Positions 30,501-43,631 of a stretch of DNA of 64,000 bases are shown here, in pieces. Position numbers and translations under genes: made by a program. Every line of letters begins with the position of its first letter. The first letter of the stretch is position 1. The stretch comes from Gammaproteobacteria bacterium. GTDB lineage: Bacteria; Pseudomonadota; Gammaproteobacteria; SZUA-229. The DNA is taken from positions 1-64,000 of the forward strand of contig JALWPK010000137.1 of the NCBI GenBank assembly GCA_026995045.1. Direction: 5' to 3'. The notes below the pieces were generated by a model. That model saw only the letters and a list, made by a program, of their open reading frames with translations. It ran no database searches and was not told the origin of the DNA.

Positions 30501-31031
30501 CACCTGCAACAGGTTGGCGTAAACCTCCACAGGCACAGCCTTTTTATCGAACGGTATCGGCAGGCCGCCTTCAACGATGTGGAACACGCCAGAGGTGGTG
30601 CGGCGGTCGTTCTTCGGATTATGCAACACGCCCTGCTTGACGCGATACGACTCCAGCAGCTCTGACTGGTGCTTGTTGTCGACCAGCGGCAGCGACAGCT
30701 CACGCGCCAGGCCTTCTTCATTCAGGGTAAAGGTTTCGCCAGGCAGTTTGACCTGCATGTCGACGCCGTTACGCTTGAGATAATCGGTGAGAAAATTCTG
30801 GATGCGCTGATCCGCCGGGCAGCGGTAGTCGGCCAACAGGCGGCGGTGCTCGGAATAGTTTTTCAGCAGGCTGTCAGCAATCGAGAGGTAACTGCGGTCG
30901 GTGCTGAGCTGGCATTTGTGCCCCAGAGCGGCCAGTTGCAGGCAAATGTTTTGCAGTGTGATCTGGCGCTTATCAACCGCGCGGCGTTCGGGAAGGGTAT
31001 AGCGGGTTTGCATATTCATAACGGTAGCCAA
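27564..31031 (-). CDS. Large (1155 aa) conserved protein, candidate PPi-type phosphoenolpyruvate carboxykinase
   Basis: Single uninterrupted ORF; P-loop-like [14 protein letters not shown]; size and motifs resemble the PPi-PEPCK family from memory; not verified. Confidence 0.5.
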   Translation of the reverse strand: [1155 protein letters not shown]

Positions 31032-31307
31032 GGCGTGTATCCTTAAACTCTCTGATTGCGAGGGAGCGCTATTTTAATCAGCTACCGGCGAAATATCTAA
31101 TTAGCAAAGGGTAATACACTAACATTCGGTTATTGAATATTTACAATACTTTCAATAACCTGCGCAGTTTAGGCCAGATAACGCACCGATGTGGTGCGAT
31201 AAAAAAAGCATGCCCCGGCAGCCGCCAAACACGCAGCTTTTCAGGGGATTTACTGATACCGAGGCGACGTATGGACAGTGAACCATGCGCGCCCTGATGG
31301 AGAAAAC

Positions 31308-31469
31308 ATGAAGCCACACAGCGACAAATCAGCAGACAAACCCGGCTCACAACCATCCGGCAAGGGCGCTTCCAGTGACGGCCCCAGCGACTTTGTGGTC
31401 GGCTCGGTGCTGTTCATTATTTTTCTCGTCTTTATGACGCTGTGGATGCTGTACCGCCTGCCGGACTGA
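31308..31469 (+). CDS. Small single-TM protein (53 aa)
   Basis: Hydrophilic N-terminus followed by DFVVGSVLFIIFLVFMTLWMLYRLPD. Confidence 0.4.
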   Translation: MKPHSDKSADKPGSQPSGKGASSDGPSDFVVGSVLFIIFLVFMTLWMLYRLPD

Positions 31470-31488
31470 CTGTCCGCCGGCGCCCCGG

Positions 31489-32859
31489 TTATTCCCGTTT
31501 TTTCTTCACCGGCCGCTTCCAGCCCCTGATGCTGGTCTGCTTGCTGCGGCTCAGCACCAGCACCTCGTCTTCGGTGTCGCGGGTGATGGTGCTGCCGGCG
31601 CCAATGGTGGTATTTTTGCCGACTGTGACCGGCGCCACCAGCTGGGTGTCGGAGCCGATGAAAGCGCCGTCCTTGATTACGGTTTTGTGCTTGTTGGCGC
31701 CATCGTAATTGCAGGTGATGGTCCCGGCGCCGATATTCACCTCGGCGCCGATTTCTGAATCGCCCAGATAGCTCAGATGACTGGCCTTGGAGCCTTTGCC
31801 TAGCACGGTGTTTTTGGTTTCGACAAAATTGCCCACCTTGCTGTTTTCGCACAGATGCGTACCGGGACGGATGCGCGCGAACGGACCGACTTCGACGTTC
31901 TTGTCGATGATTGCATTTTCAATCACGCTGTGCGGCTTGATGTGACTGTCGCAGGCGATGGTGCTATTGCTGATGACGCAGCCCGCGCCGATGTGCGCGC
32001 CCGGGCCGATATTCACCTCGCCTTCGAATACACAATCGACATCAATAAAAGCATCGTTGCCGACATTGAGTTCGCCGCGGATGTCGATGCGCGACGGGTC
32101 AGCCAGACTGACGCCTTCCGCCATAATCGCCTCGGCCTGTTGCCGCTGTTTAACGCGCTCCAGCCTCGCCAGCTGGATGCGGTCATTGACGCCTTCGACC
32201 TCGGCGGTAGTTTGCGGATGTGTGGCGACAACCCTGTTGCCATCCTGCACAGCCAGCGCAATCAGGTCGGTAAGATAATATTCGCCCTGTGCATTGTCAT
32301 TACCGATACGCGCCAGGCACCGGTTGAGATAACCGGCGCGCACCGCGAGGATGCCGGTGTTGATTTCGCAAATGGCGCGCTGCTCTTCGCTGGCGTCCTT
32401 GTGTTCGACAATCGCGATGACGTTGCCGTCATCATCCCGCACGATGCGGCCATAGCCTGTCGGGTCATCCAGTTCCACTGTCAACAGCGCGACATCATCG
32501 CCGCTGACGTTTTGCACCAGTTGCTGCAAGGTGGCTGTCTCAATCAGCGGCACATCGCCGTACAGTATCAATGCGATATTGTCGTCCCGAATAGCCGGGC
32601 TGGCCTGCTGCACCGCGTGGGCGGTGCCGAGTTGTTGTTCCTGTTCATGCCATTCGGCGTCGAAATGGGCGCAGGCCTGTTTCAGCAGGTCGCCGCCGTG
32701 GCCGTAAACAATGTGTATGCTGTCGGCTTTGAGTTCACGGCTGCGGTCGTAAACATGTTCGACCATCGGCTTGCCCGCCAGCTTGTGCAGCACCTTAGGC
32801 AGGCGGCTTTTCATTCGGGTGCCCTGACCAGCGGCCAGGATGATGACGCTTAACGGCAT
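31489..32859 (-). CDS. glmU: Bifunctional UDP-GlcNAc pyrophosphorylase / GlcN-1-P acetyltransferase
   Basis: [32 protein letters not shown]; left-handed beta-helix repeats; [17 protein letters not shown]. Confidence 0.97.
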   Translation of the reverse strand: MPLSVIILAAGQGTRMKSRLPKVLHKLAGKPMVEHVYDRSRELKADSIHIVYGHGGDLLKQACAHFDAEWHEQEQQLGTAHAVQQASPAIRDDNIALILYGDVPLIETATLQQLVQNVSGDDVALLTVELDDPTGYGRIVRDDDGNVIAIVEHKDASEEQRAICEINTGILAVRAGYLNRCLARIGNDNAQGEYYLTDLIALAVQDGNRVVATHPQTTAEVEGVNDRIQLARLERVKQRQQAEAIMAEGVSLADPSRIDIRGELNVGNDAFIDVDCVFEGEVNIGPGAHIGAGCVISNSTIACDSHIKPHSVIENAIIDKNVEVGPFARIRPGTHLCENSKVGNFVETKNTVLGKGSKASHLSYLGDSEIGAEVNIGAGTITCNYDGANKHKTVIKDGAFIGSDTQLVAPVTVGKNTTIGAGSTITRDTEDEVLVLSRSKQTSIRGWKRPVKKKRE

Positions 32860-32895
32860 ATTTATCCTTTTTGCATACTATGCGAATTCAAATGA

Positions 32896-32922
32896 AAAAG
32901 GCCGGTGAAAAACACCGGCCTT
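32896..32922 (-). terminator. Terminator downstream of atpC
   Basis: AAGGCCGGTG-AAAAA-CACCGGCCTT, followed on the minus strand by a T run. Confidence 0.85.
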
Positions 32923-32969
32923 CAAATTGTAGCGCATCAACCGTGCGGTTGCTGACAGTCGACAGCCCG

Positions 32970-33389
32970 TTAGCCTTTCTTCTTCAGCTTCTTGATGGTT
33001 TCCAGCTGGGCGATGGCTTCGGCCAGTTCGGCCTTGGCGCGGGCGTATTCCATATCCGAGGTCTTGTCCTGCATCGCGGCTTCGGCGCGCGCCTTGGCTT
33101 CCAGCGCGGCGGCTTCGTCCAGATCGGCTGCGCGCACAGCGGTGTCAGACAGCACGGTAACGATATGCGGTTGCACTTCCAGCACGCCGCCGTTGACGAA
33201 GAAAACCTGCTCGGCGCCGCCCTGTTCCACCACGCGGACTTCGCCGGGTTTCAGGCGAGTAAGCATGGGCGCATGACGGGGATGAATACCCACCTCACCC
33301 ATTTCCGCAGGCGCATAGCATTCGATAACAGTGCCTGAGAATATCTCGTTTTCTGCGCTGACGATGTCAACGTGCATGGTCATGGCCAT
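32970..33389 (-). CDS. atpC: ATP synthase epsilon subunit
   Basis: VDIVSAENEIFSGTV..., GEVGIHPRHAPMLTRLKPGEVR; operon position. Confidence 0.95.
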   Translation of the reverse strand: MAMTMHVDIVSAENEIFSGTVIECYAPAEMGEVGIHPRHAPMLTRLKPGEVRVVEQGGAEQVFFVNGGVLEVQPHIVTVLSDTAVRAADLDEAAALEAKARAEAAMQDKTSDMEYARAKAELAEAIAQLETIKKLKKKG

Positions 33390-33413
33390 TATTGTACGCT
33401 CTTCTCTTTTCGC

Positions 33414-34808
<1,395 letters not shown>

Positions 34809-34841
34809 TCAATATTTAAATTCGTTATGGTCTGCTGCTGA

Positions 34842-35705
34842 CTAGACCGCTGCCGCGCCGCTGACGATTTCGGAAATTTCCTGGGTAATCGCCGCCTGGC
34901 GCGCCTTGTTGTAAATGGTCTGTAATTCTTTAATCAGCTCACCGGCGTTGTCGGTGGCGGCTTTCATCGCAATCATGCGCGCGGACATTTCACTGGCGAT
35001 GTTTTCCACCACGCCCTGATAGACCTGGGATTCGATAAAGCGCAGCATCAGCGCGTCGATCACCGGTTTGGAGTCCGGCTCGTAGATGTAGTCCCAGTGG
35101 TGCTCCAGCTCGGCGTCGGGTTCGCCGCTCACCGGAATAATCTGCTGGATGGTCGGGGTTTGCGTCATGGTGTTCACAAACTCGTTGTTGACCAGATACA
35201 AACGGTCGATTTCACCGTTGTCGTAGGCGTCCAGCATCACCTTGACCGAACCGATCAGGTCTTCCAGCATCGGCTTGTCGCCAATGTTGCTGAGTTCGGC
35301 AATCATCTTGCACTTGAAGCGGCTGAAAAAGCCCACGGCTTTTTTGCCGATGGCGCACACATCCACTTCCACGCCTTTTTCATCCCACTGCATCATTTCG
35401 CCGACCACCGCCTTGAACATGTTGGTGTTGAGGCCGCCGCACAAACCGCGGTCGGTGGAAATGATGATGTAGCCAACGCGTTTGATTTCGTCGCGCTCCT
35501 GCAAGTAAGGATGCTTGTATTCAGAATGCGACTGCGCCAGATGCGCCAGCACGCTGCGAATCTTGGTCGCATACGGACGGGAAGCATACATGCGATCCTG
35601 GGCGCGGCGCATTTTACTGGCCGCCACCATTTCCATCGCCTTGGTGATCTTGGCTGTGTTTTGTACGCTTTTGATTTTGCCGCGTATTTCTTTCGCGCCC
35701 GCCAT
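34842..35705 (-). CDS. atpG: ATP synthase gamma subunit
   Basis: [36 protein letters not shown]. Confidence 0.98.
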   Translation of the reverse strand: MAGAKEIRGKIKSVQNTAKITKAMEMVAASKMRRAQDRMYASRPYATKIRSVLAHLAQSHSEYKHPYLQERDEIKRVGYIIISTDRGLCGGLNTNMFKAVVGEMMQWDEKGVEVDVCAIGKKAVGFFSRFKCKMIAELSNIGDKPMLEDLIGSVKVMLDAYDNGEIDRLYLVNNEFVNTMTQTPTIQQIIPVSGEPDAELEHHWDYIYEPDSKPVIDALMLRFIESQVYQGVVENIASEMSARMIAMKAATDNAGELIKELQTIYNKARQAAITQEISEIVSGAAAV

Positions 35706-35739
35706 GTGTTATCCCGTCGTCAGTTAATCGCAGTTGTGC

Positions 35740-37281
35740 CTAAAACACGCCCTTGGCTTTGAAGTCGTCCAGCGCGGCGCGCATGGCGGCTTCAATGTCA
35801 TCGTTGTAGTCGCCGGTGCTGTTAATCTGATCCAGCAGCTCGGCGTAGTTGCTCTTGATGTGCGCCAGCATGGCGGCTTCAAAATCCACCACCTTGTTGG
35901 TGTCAATATCATCCAGATAGCCTTCGTTGGCCATGAACAGCGAGAACGCCATTTCCGCAACCGACATCGGTGAATACTGCGCCTGTTTCATCAGTTCGGT
36001 GACGCGTTCACCACGCTCCAGCTGGGCGCGGGTGGCGTCATCGAGGTCGGAGGCAAACTGGGCGAAGGCCGCCAGTTCGCGGTACTGCGCCAGCGCCAGT
36101 CGCACGCCGCCGCCGAGTTTCTTGATGATGGTGGTCTGCGCGGAACCGCCCACACGCGAGACGGACAGGCCGGCGTTGATCGCCGGGCGGATGCCGACGT
36201 TGAACAGGTCAGATTCAAGGAAAATCTGGCCATCGGTAATGGAAATCACGTTGGTCGGCACGAACGCGGAAACGTCGCCGTCCTGGGTTTCAATAATCGG
36301 CAGCGCGGTGAGCGAACCGGTTTTGCCGGTGACCTTGCCACCGGTGAATTTTTCCACATACTCGGCGTTAACGCGGGCAGCGCGCTCCAGCAAACGCGAA
36401 TGCAGGTAGAACACGTCACCCGGATAGGCTTCACGGCCCGGCGGGCGGCGCAGCAGCAGGGAAACCTGACGATAGGCCCAGGCCTGTTTGGTCAGGTCAT
36501 CGTACACAATCAGCGCATCCATGCCGTTGTCGCGGAAGTACTCGCCCATGGTGCAACCGGCGTAGGGCGCGATGAACTGCATCGCGGCGGACTCGGCGGC
36601 GGTGGCGGCAACCACAATGGTGTGTTCCATCGCACCGTGCTCTTCCAGCTTGCGCACGATGTTGGCGACGGTGGAGGCTTTCTGGCCGACCGCCACATAA
36701 ATACATTTCACCCCGGTGTTGGCCTGGTTGATGATGGCGTCGATGGCGACAGCGGTTTTACCGGTCTGGCGGTCACCGATAATCAGCTCGCGCTGACCGC
36801 GGCCAATCGGCACCATGGAGTCAATCGACTTGAGGCCGGTCTGCACCGGCTGGTCGACGGATTTACGTTCGATTACGCCCGGCGCGATTTTTTCAATCGG
36901 CGCGGTCTCGCTGGCCTCAATCGGGCCCTTGCCGTCGATGGGATTGCCCAGCGCGTCGACCACGCGGCCCAGCAGGCCTTCACCGATGGGCACTTCCAGA
37001 ATACGGCCGGTGCATTTGGCGGTGTCGCCTTCTGACAGATGACCGTAGGAGCCCAGCACCACGGCGCCAACTGAATCGCGCTCCAGGTTAAGCGCCATGG
37101 CGTAAGTGTCGCCCGGCAGTTCGATCATTTCGCCCTGCATGGCGTCGGCCAGACCGTGAATGCGCAGAATACCGTCGGTCAGGCTGACAACCGTGCCTTC
37201 GGTGCGCGCCTCGACGCTGGCGTCGAAGTTCTCGATTCTGGATTTGATGAGTTCACTGATTTCAGATGGATTCAGTTGCAT
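35740..37281 (-). CDS. atpA: ATP synthase alpha subunit
   Basis: [37 protein letters not shown]. Confidence 0.98.
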   Translation of the reverse strand: MQLNPSEISELIKSRIENFDASVEARTEGTVVSLTDGILRIHGLADAMQGEMIELPGDTYAMALNLERDSVGAVVLGSYGHLSEGDTAKCTGRILEVPIGEGLLGRVVDALGNPIDGKGPIEASETAPIEKIAPGVIERKSVDQPVQTGLKSIDSMVPIGRGQRELIIGDRQTGKTAVAIDAIINQANTGVKCIYVAVGQKASTVANIVRKLEEHGAMEHTIVVAATAAESAAMQFIAPYAGCTMGEYFRDNGMDALIVYDDLTKQAWAYRQVSLLLRRPPGREAYPGDVFYLHSRLLERAARVNAEYVEKFTGGKVTGKTGSLTALPIIETQDGDVSAFVPTNVISITDGQIFLESDLFNVGIRPAINAGLSVSRVGGSAQTTIIKKLGGGVRLALAQYRELAAFAQFASDLDDATRAQLERGERVTELMKQAQYSPMSVAEMAFSLFMANEGYLDDIDTNKVVDFEAAMLAHIKSNYAELLDQINSTGDYNDDIEAAMRAALDDFKAKGVF

Positions 37282-37294
37282 TTCAAGTTTCCTC

Positions 37295-37831
37295 TTAACG
37301 GCTCAGACTCAGCGCCAGCGATTCCAGCCGGGACTTCATTGAGCCATCGATAATAGTATCTCCGGCCTTGATCACCACGCCGCCGATCAATGACACATCG
37401 GTAGCCGTGGTAAGTGACACTTCGCGGCCAAGCTTGTTTTTGAGTGTCGTGGTAATAGTGTTGACTTGCTCGTCGCTGAGCTCGAAGGCGGACACCACCT
37501 GCGCATCAATCTTGCCTTCGGCTTCGGCGCGAAACACTTCGAACTGTTGCGCCACATCAGGCAATGCCTGCAAGCGGTTGTTTTCCGCCATCAGCCGGAT
37601 CAGGTTTTGCTGCTGCGCTGACAGTTTGTCGCCAATCACGGTGAGCACGGCTTCGCCTTTTTGCTGACGGCCCATGCGCGGATTGTCCAGCACGTCGCGC
37701 ATGGCGCTGTCGCTGACCACGGCGGCCATCAGCGCAAGCGCATCGCCCCATTCACTGACGGCGTTATGTTGCTGTGCTGTCTGGTAAACCGCGCGTGCGT
37801 AGGGGCGGGCGGCAGTTGTGTTTTCGGCCAT
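37295..37831 (-). CDS. atpH: ATP synthase delta subunit
   Basis: [16 protein letters not shown]-terminal [27 protein letters not shown]. Confidence 0.95.
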   Translation of the reverse strand: MAENTTAARPYARAVYQTAQQHNAVSEWGDALALMAAVVSDSAMRDVLDNPRMGRQQKGEAVLTVIGDKLSAQQQNLIRLMAENNRLQALPDVAQQFEVFRAEAEGKIDAQVVSAFELSDEQVNTITTTLKNKLGREVSLTTATDVSLIGGVVIKAGDTIIDGSMKSRLESLALSLSR

Positions 37832-37846
37832 GTTGAATCGCCCGGC

Positions 37847-38317
37847 TTACAGTTGCGCGGCCAGATCGTCGAGCGCGCTGGCGTGCGCGGCGGCGTCAAC
37901 CTCGCGCTTGAGCACTTTTTCCGCGCCGGCAATCGCCAGGCTGACGACTTCCTTGCGCAGATGCTCACGGGCGCGATTGACCTCCTGCTCGATTTCCGCC
38001 TCGGCGCCGGCTTTGATGCGGTCGGCTTCGGTGCGCGCATCTTCCTTGGCTTCATCGACAATTTCAGCAGCGCGCTTTTGCGCCTGGGCGAGAATTTCCG
38101 CCGCCTGGCCCTTGGCTTCTTTCAGATGCTCGGCGGCTTTTTTCTCCGCCAGCTCCTGTTCGTGCTGACCGCGTTCGGCAGCCGCCAGACCATCGGCAAT
38201 CTGCTTCTTGCGCTCGGCCAGCGCGTTGACCAGCGGCGGCCACACGTAGGCGTAGCAGAACCAGACAAACACGAAGAACGTGATTGACTGGCCAATCAGC
38301 GTTAAATTGATATTCAT
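37847..38317 (-). CDS. atpF: ATP synthase b subunit
   Basis: [50 protein letters not shown]. Confidence 0.96.
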   Translation of the reverse strand: MNINLTLIGQSITFFVFVWFCYAYVWPPLVNALAERKKQIADGLAAAERGQHEQELAEKKAAEHLKEAKGQAAEILAQAQKRAAEIVDEAKEDARTEADRIKAGAEAEIEQEVNRAREHLRKEVVSLAIAGAEKVLKREVDAAAHASALDDLAAQL

Positions 38318-38340
38318 ACGCTAAAACCCGTTTGGTGGCG

Positions 38341-38589
<249 letters not shown>

Positions 38590-38629
38590 CTAAATATTAA
38601 ATCTTCAAAATTCAAAAAATCTGTTCGTA

Positions 38630-39930
<1,301 letters not shown>

Positions 39931-40061
39931 TTATTACAGGCGCAACACACCCGGTGCGGGAGCGCGCGCAGATTATAAGGAGTGCAGCCATGTGGGTCAA
40001 GTTGCGATGCAGGCATAAGAAGGGTTTATGACGAGCGGTTTTTATTAAGCGCTTCAAAGGC

Positions 40062-40928
40062 TTACCTGATTTTCTCCAGTATGCCGTCGAGCTCGTCGAG
40101 GCTATTAAAATGGATTTCGAGCGAACCCTTGCCCTTGGCGCCCGACTTTATGCTGACCGATGCGCCCAGCTTCTCGCTCAGCTCGCTTTCCAGCCGGGTG
40201 ATGTTGGGGTCTTTTTTCATCGGTTTGGCTTTGGGTTTTTTGTCCGACTGCCTGCGCACCAGCTGCTCGGTTTCGCGCACCGACAGGCCTTTTTTGGCTA
40301 CCTCTTTCGCCAGCCGGCTTTGTTCGGCGCCGGACACGCCCAACAGGGCGCGGGCATGACCCATTTCTATCTGGCGCTCGGCCAGCAGGGTTTTGACATC
40401 TTCGTTCAGGTCCTGCAGGCGCAGCAGATTGCTGACGCTGGCGCGAGAGCGCGCCACGGTGTCGGCCACTTGCTGGTGGGTCATGTCAAATTCGCTGATC
40501 AGGCGTAGCAGGGCGTTGGATTCTTCCAGCGGGTTCAGGTTTTCGCGCTGGATGTTTTCAATCAGCGACACCGCCGCCGCGGTCTGGTCATCAAAGCTTT
40601 TGATGACCGCCGGAATGGTTTGCAAACCAGCCAATTGCGAGGCGCGCCAGCGGCGCTCGCCGGCTACAATCTCGTACACCCCACCCGCCGCCTTGCGCAC
40701 CACAATCGGCTGCACCACGCCCTGGGTGGAAATGGAATCGGCCAGCTCCTGCAGCGCCTCTTCATCAAAATGCACGCGCGGCTGCCATGGGCCGCGCTGC
40801 ACCAGATCGATATCCAGCTCGCGCAACTCGTCATCGCTGACCGCCGTGGTCAATGCTTCTACCGATTCATTACCGCCGAGCAGGGCGTTAAGGCCGCGCC
40901 CCAGGCCGCGTTTTTTCTTGCTTGCCAT
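40062..40928 (-). CDS. parB: Chromosome partitioning protein ParB
   Basis: KKRGLGRGLNALLG; LVQRGPWQPRVHFDEEALQELADSI; GERRWRASQLAG. Confidence 0.97.
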   Translation of the reverse strand: MASKKKRGLGRGLNALLGGNESVEALTTAVSDDELRELDIDLVQRGPWQPRVHFDEEALQELADSISTQGVVQPIVVRKAAGGVYEIVAGERRWRASQLAGLQTIPAVIKSFDDQTAAAVSLIENIQRENLNPLEESNALLRLISEFDMTHQQVADTVARSRASVSNLLRLQDLNEDVKTLLAERQIEMGHARALLGVSGAEQSRLAKEVAKKGLSVRETEQLVRRQSDKKPKAKPMKKDPNITRLESELSEKLGASVSIKSGAKGKGSLEIHFNSLDELDGILEKIR

Positions 40929-40985
40929 AACTGCGAGTTACTAACCAAAAAATATTTTGTTGTCGACAGGCTGCCGCGCGAATGC

Positions 40986-41807
40986 TTATGCGGTGGTACC
41001 TGTCCCAGTGGTTGCGCCCGGCGAGCCGCCAGTGGCGTGCTTGCGTTGATCGCGGCGCAGCATTTCCCCAGCCAGCGCCAGATAGGCCAGCGCGCCGCGC
41101 GAGGTTTTCTCATACAGCAGCGCCGGCAGACCATGGCTGGGCGCTTCCGCCAGCCGCACATTGCGCGGCACCACGGTGCGATAGACCTTGTCGCCAAAAT
41201 GCTCGATCAACTGCGCCGACACATCGTTGGACAGGGTGTTGCGCGGGTCGAACATGGTGCGCAGCAGGCCTTCGATTTTCAGCCTGGGATTCACCGTGGC
41301 GCGCACCTGCTCGATGGTTTCCATCAATGCAGTCAGCCCTTCCAGCGCATAGTATTCGCACTGCATCGGGATAATTACCCCGTCGGCCGCGACCAGCGCG
41401 TTCAGGGTGAGCATGTTGAGCGCTGGCGGGCAGTCCAGCAGCACATAATCATATCTGTCTTTTATCGGCGCAATCGCGTTTTTTAGCGTGTTTTCGGCGC
41501 CGTCTGTGCGCATCAACTCGACTTCGGCTGCGGTCAGATCGGTATTGGACGGCAACAGGTCGATGCCGATATTATCCAGATGATGCACGCATTCGAACAC
41601 ATCGTAGCCTGACAGCAGCACGTCGCAGAAGGTGTATTCCAGCGCGTTTTTGTCCACGCCCACGCCCATGGTGGCGTTGCCCTGCGGGTCGAGGTCGATC
41701 AGCAACACGCTGCGTTTGGTCGCCGCCAGTGAGGCTGCGAGGTTAACGCTGGTGGTGGTTTTGCCGACGCCGCCTTTCTGGTTGGCGAGTGCGAGTACCT
41801 GAGTCAT
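40986..41807 (-). CDS. parA: Chromosome partitioning ATPase ParA/Soj
   Basis: LALANQKGGVGKTTTSVNLAASLA. Confidence 0.97.
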   Translation of the reverse strand: MTQVLALANQKGGVGKTTTSVNLAASLAATKRSVLLIDLDPQGNATMGVGVDKNALEYTFCDVLLSGYDVFECVHHLDNIGIDLLPSNTDLTAAEVELMRTDGAENTLKNAIAPIKDRYDYVLLDCPPALNMLTLNALVAADGVIIPMQCEYYALEGLTALMETIEQVRATVNPRLKIEGLLRTMFDPRNTLSNDVSAQLIEHFGDKVYRTVVPRNVRLAEAPSHGLPALLYEKTSRGALAYLALAGEMLRRDQRKHATGGSPGATTGTGTTA

Positions 41808-41867
41808 GGCGCTATCTTAACAGGTTGGCGCAGCCGCCTCATGCGGACGCTAGCGAAAAACACATAT

Positions 41868-42557
41868 TCATAGCGGCGCAATTTCCAGCAAATGCCGTTC
41901 GGCGTCCAGCCCCGGCACATCCAGCGCGTGCAGCGCCCTGATTTGATACGCAGGCGTGTTCAGACTTTCATCACGCTTGCCCTGCATCACCAAGATGCGC
42001 GTATCGCCACCGTGCAGGTGGCGCGTGCTGGCGAGAATGTCATCGGTTGCGGCGTAGGCGCGGGCGATGATAACGGGCGCCGACTCACCAGGCTGGTAAT
42101 CCTGCACCCGACTGTGCACTACATCCATATTGTTAAGCCCAAGCTCGATTTTTACCTGCTGCATGAAACGGGTTTTTTTGCTATTGGCGTCAATCAGCAC
42201 GAATGACTGCTCCGGCCTGGCCATCGCCAGCGGAATACCCGGCAGACCGGCGCCGGAGCCAACATCGACCACACTCCCCTCACCAATGAAAGGTAGCACC
42301 GCCAGTGAATCAAGCAGATGCTTGCTCACCATCTGCTGCGGTTCGCGCACCGCGGTCAGGTTGTAGGTTCTGTTCCAGCGGTGCAGCAGTGCGATGTATT
42401 CAAGCAGCTTTTCTGCTGTCGTCGGGGGCAGGTTCAGTCCCAGTTGCGCAATGCCACTGGCCAATTCGGTGTGAAGTGAAGCCGTCATGGTGGTATTTTG
42501 ACATGAACAGCTCTGTTTTATTGCAGCCACGGCGCTGTTTGTCTGCGCCATGAACAT
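41868..42557 (-). CDS. rsmG: 16S rRNA (guanine-N7)-methyltransferase RsmG
   Basis: YNLTAVREPQQMVSKHLLDSLAVLPFI; DVGSGAGLPGIPLAMARP; start possibly 42488. Confidence 0.95.
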   Translation of the reverse strand: MFMAQTNSAVAAIKQSCSCQNTTMTASLHTELASGIAQLGLNLPPTTAEKLLEYIALLHRWNRTYNLTAVREPQQMVSKHLLDSLAVLPFIGEGSVVDVGSGAGLPGIPLAMARPEQSFVLIDANSKKTRFMQQVKIELGLNNMDVVHSRVQDYQPGESAPVIIARAYAATDDILASTRHLHGGDTRILVMQGKRDESLNTPAYQIRALHALDVPGLDAERHLLEIAPL

Positions 42558-42649
42558 ATCAGACAGGTATTAGTGTGCTGACATATTGGTCACAGCATGA
42601 TCATGCTGTTGTTCCGCTAAGGTTTACAGAGTTTATTGGCGGGATTCGA

Positions 42650-43342
42650 CTATCCACCCTTGCTGTCAGACTTGATCGCCAGCAACTCTACCTCGAAAAT
42701 CAGTGCAGCGTTTGGCGGTATCCGGTCGCCCAGGCCTTTCGGGCCATAGGCCAGATCGGAGGGGATGAACAATTTCCACTTCGCGCCCACATGCATGTGC
42801 TGCAAGGCTTCCGACCAGCCGGCGATAACCTTGTCGACGCGGAACACCGCCGGTTTGCCATGGCCGTAGGAACTGTCGAACAGCGTGCCGTCAATTAACA
42901 TGCCGCGATAATGCGCTTCGACAATATCGTTTTTGCCGGGAACCGGGCCGTCGCCTTCCTCGATGACGGTATATTGCAAACCGCTGTCCATCACCTGAAC
43001 GCCGGGTTTCTTGCGGTTGGCCTCCAGAAACAGGTTGCCCTCCACCTGGTTTTTTTGCGCCTCGATTTGCATGCGCTGGCTGCGACGGGCGCGGTTCTGG
43101 TTGATGGCGTCAAACACTTCCGCTCGCGACATAAGGGGGGCGTTGCCTTCAAGCGCATCCTTCACCGCGCGCAATACCATTTCGTTGTCCAGTTCCGCAC
43201 CTTCCAGTTTCATGCTCATCACGGCCATCTGGCCTAGCGCATAACTGAGTTTTTGCTTGTCTGTTTTCAGGCTGTCCGCCAGTCCGTTGCCTGACAGCAA
43301 CAGCATGCCGGCGGCGAGCCAGACAGGGAGTAATTTGCTCAT
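42650..43342 (-). CDS. FKBP-type peptidyl-prolyl cis-trans isomerase (exported)
   Basis: Signal peptide from Met at 43342; C-terminal FKBP domain GTLFDSSYGHGKPAVFRVDKVIAGWSEALQHMHVGAKWKLFIPSDLAYG. Confidence 0.92.
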   Translation of the reverse strand: MSKLLPVWLAAGMLLLSGNGLADSLKTDKQKLSYALGQMAVMSMKLEGAELDNEMVLRAVKDALEGNAPLMSRAEVFDAINQNRARRSQRMQIEAQKNQVEGNLFLEANRKKPGVQVMDSGLQYTVIEEGDGPVPGKNDIVEAHYRGMLIDGTLFDSSYGHGKPAVFRVDKVIAGWSEALQHMHVGAKWKLFIPSDLAYGPKGLGDRIPPNAALIFEVELLAIKSDSKGG

Positions 43343-43500
43343 GGTTTTGTATCCTGTGTTGTGTCCTGAGTATACCCAGAGCTTGCCGTATTCTTTTCTG
43401 TCAGTATGACAGTCGGGGCAATTTACACTCGCTTGCCAACACTTGGCGCGCCAACAATGTTGCTCACGTAACCCACTGAAAAACAATCAATATTCTGTGA

Positions 43501-43516
43501 TGGCATGCGACTTGCT
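43501..43516 (+). promoter_or_regulatory. Putative sigma54 promoter upstream of the GlyGly-CTERM-like gene
   Basis: TGGCATGCGACTTGCT: GG-N10-GC with near-consensus -24 (TGGCATG) and -12 (TTGCT). Confidence 0.5.
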
Positions 43517-43631
43517 TTATCTGTATCAGGCGCCACTCGTGCTGTTGGCGAACTGACCGCCGGCTTTATGGCAAACCTGCCGCCGCTATAATGAAATTTG
43601 ATCACATCACGAAATTTAACGAGTAACTGTT

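Noticed and set aside
31250-31852. 200-aa minus-strand ORF 31250..31852
   Set aside because: Mostly out-of-frame glmU and an intergenic stretch; low-complexity Arg/Gln/His composition.
40062-41807. parS sites near parAB
   Set aside because: No TGTTTCACGTGAAACA-like sequence recognised by eye; a computational scan would be needed.
42541-42650. Replication origin (oriC) near rsmG
   Set aside because: No recognisable TTATCCACA DnaA box cluster or AT-rich unwinding element seen.
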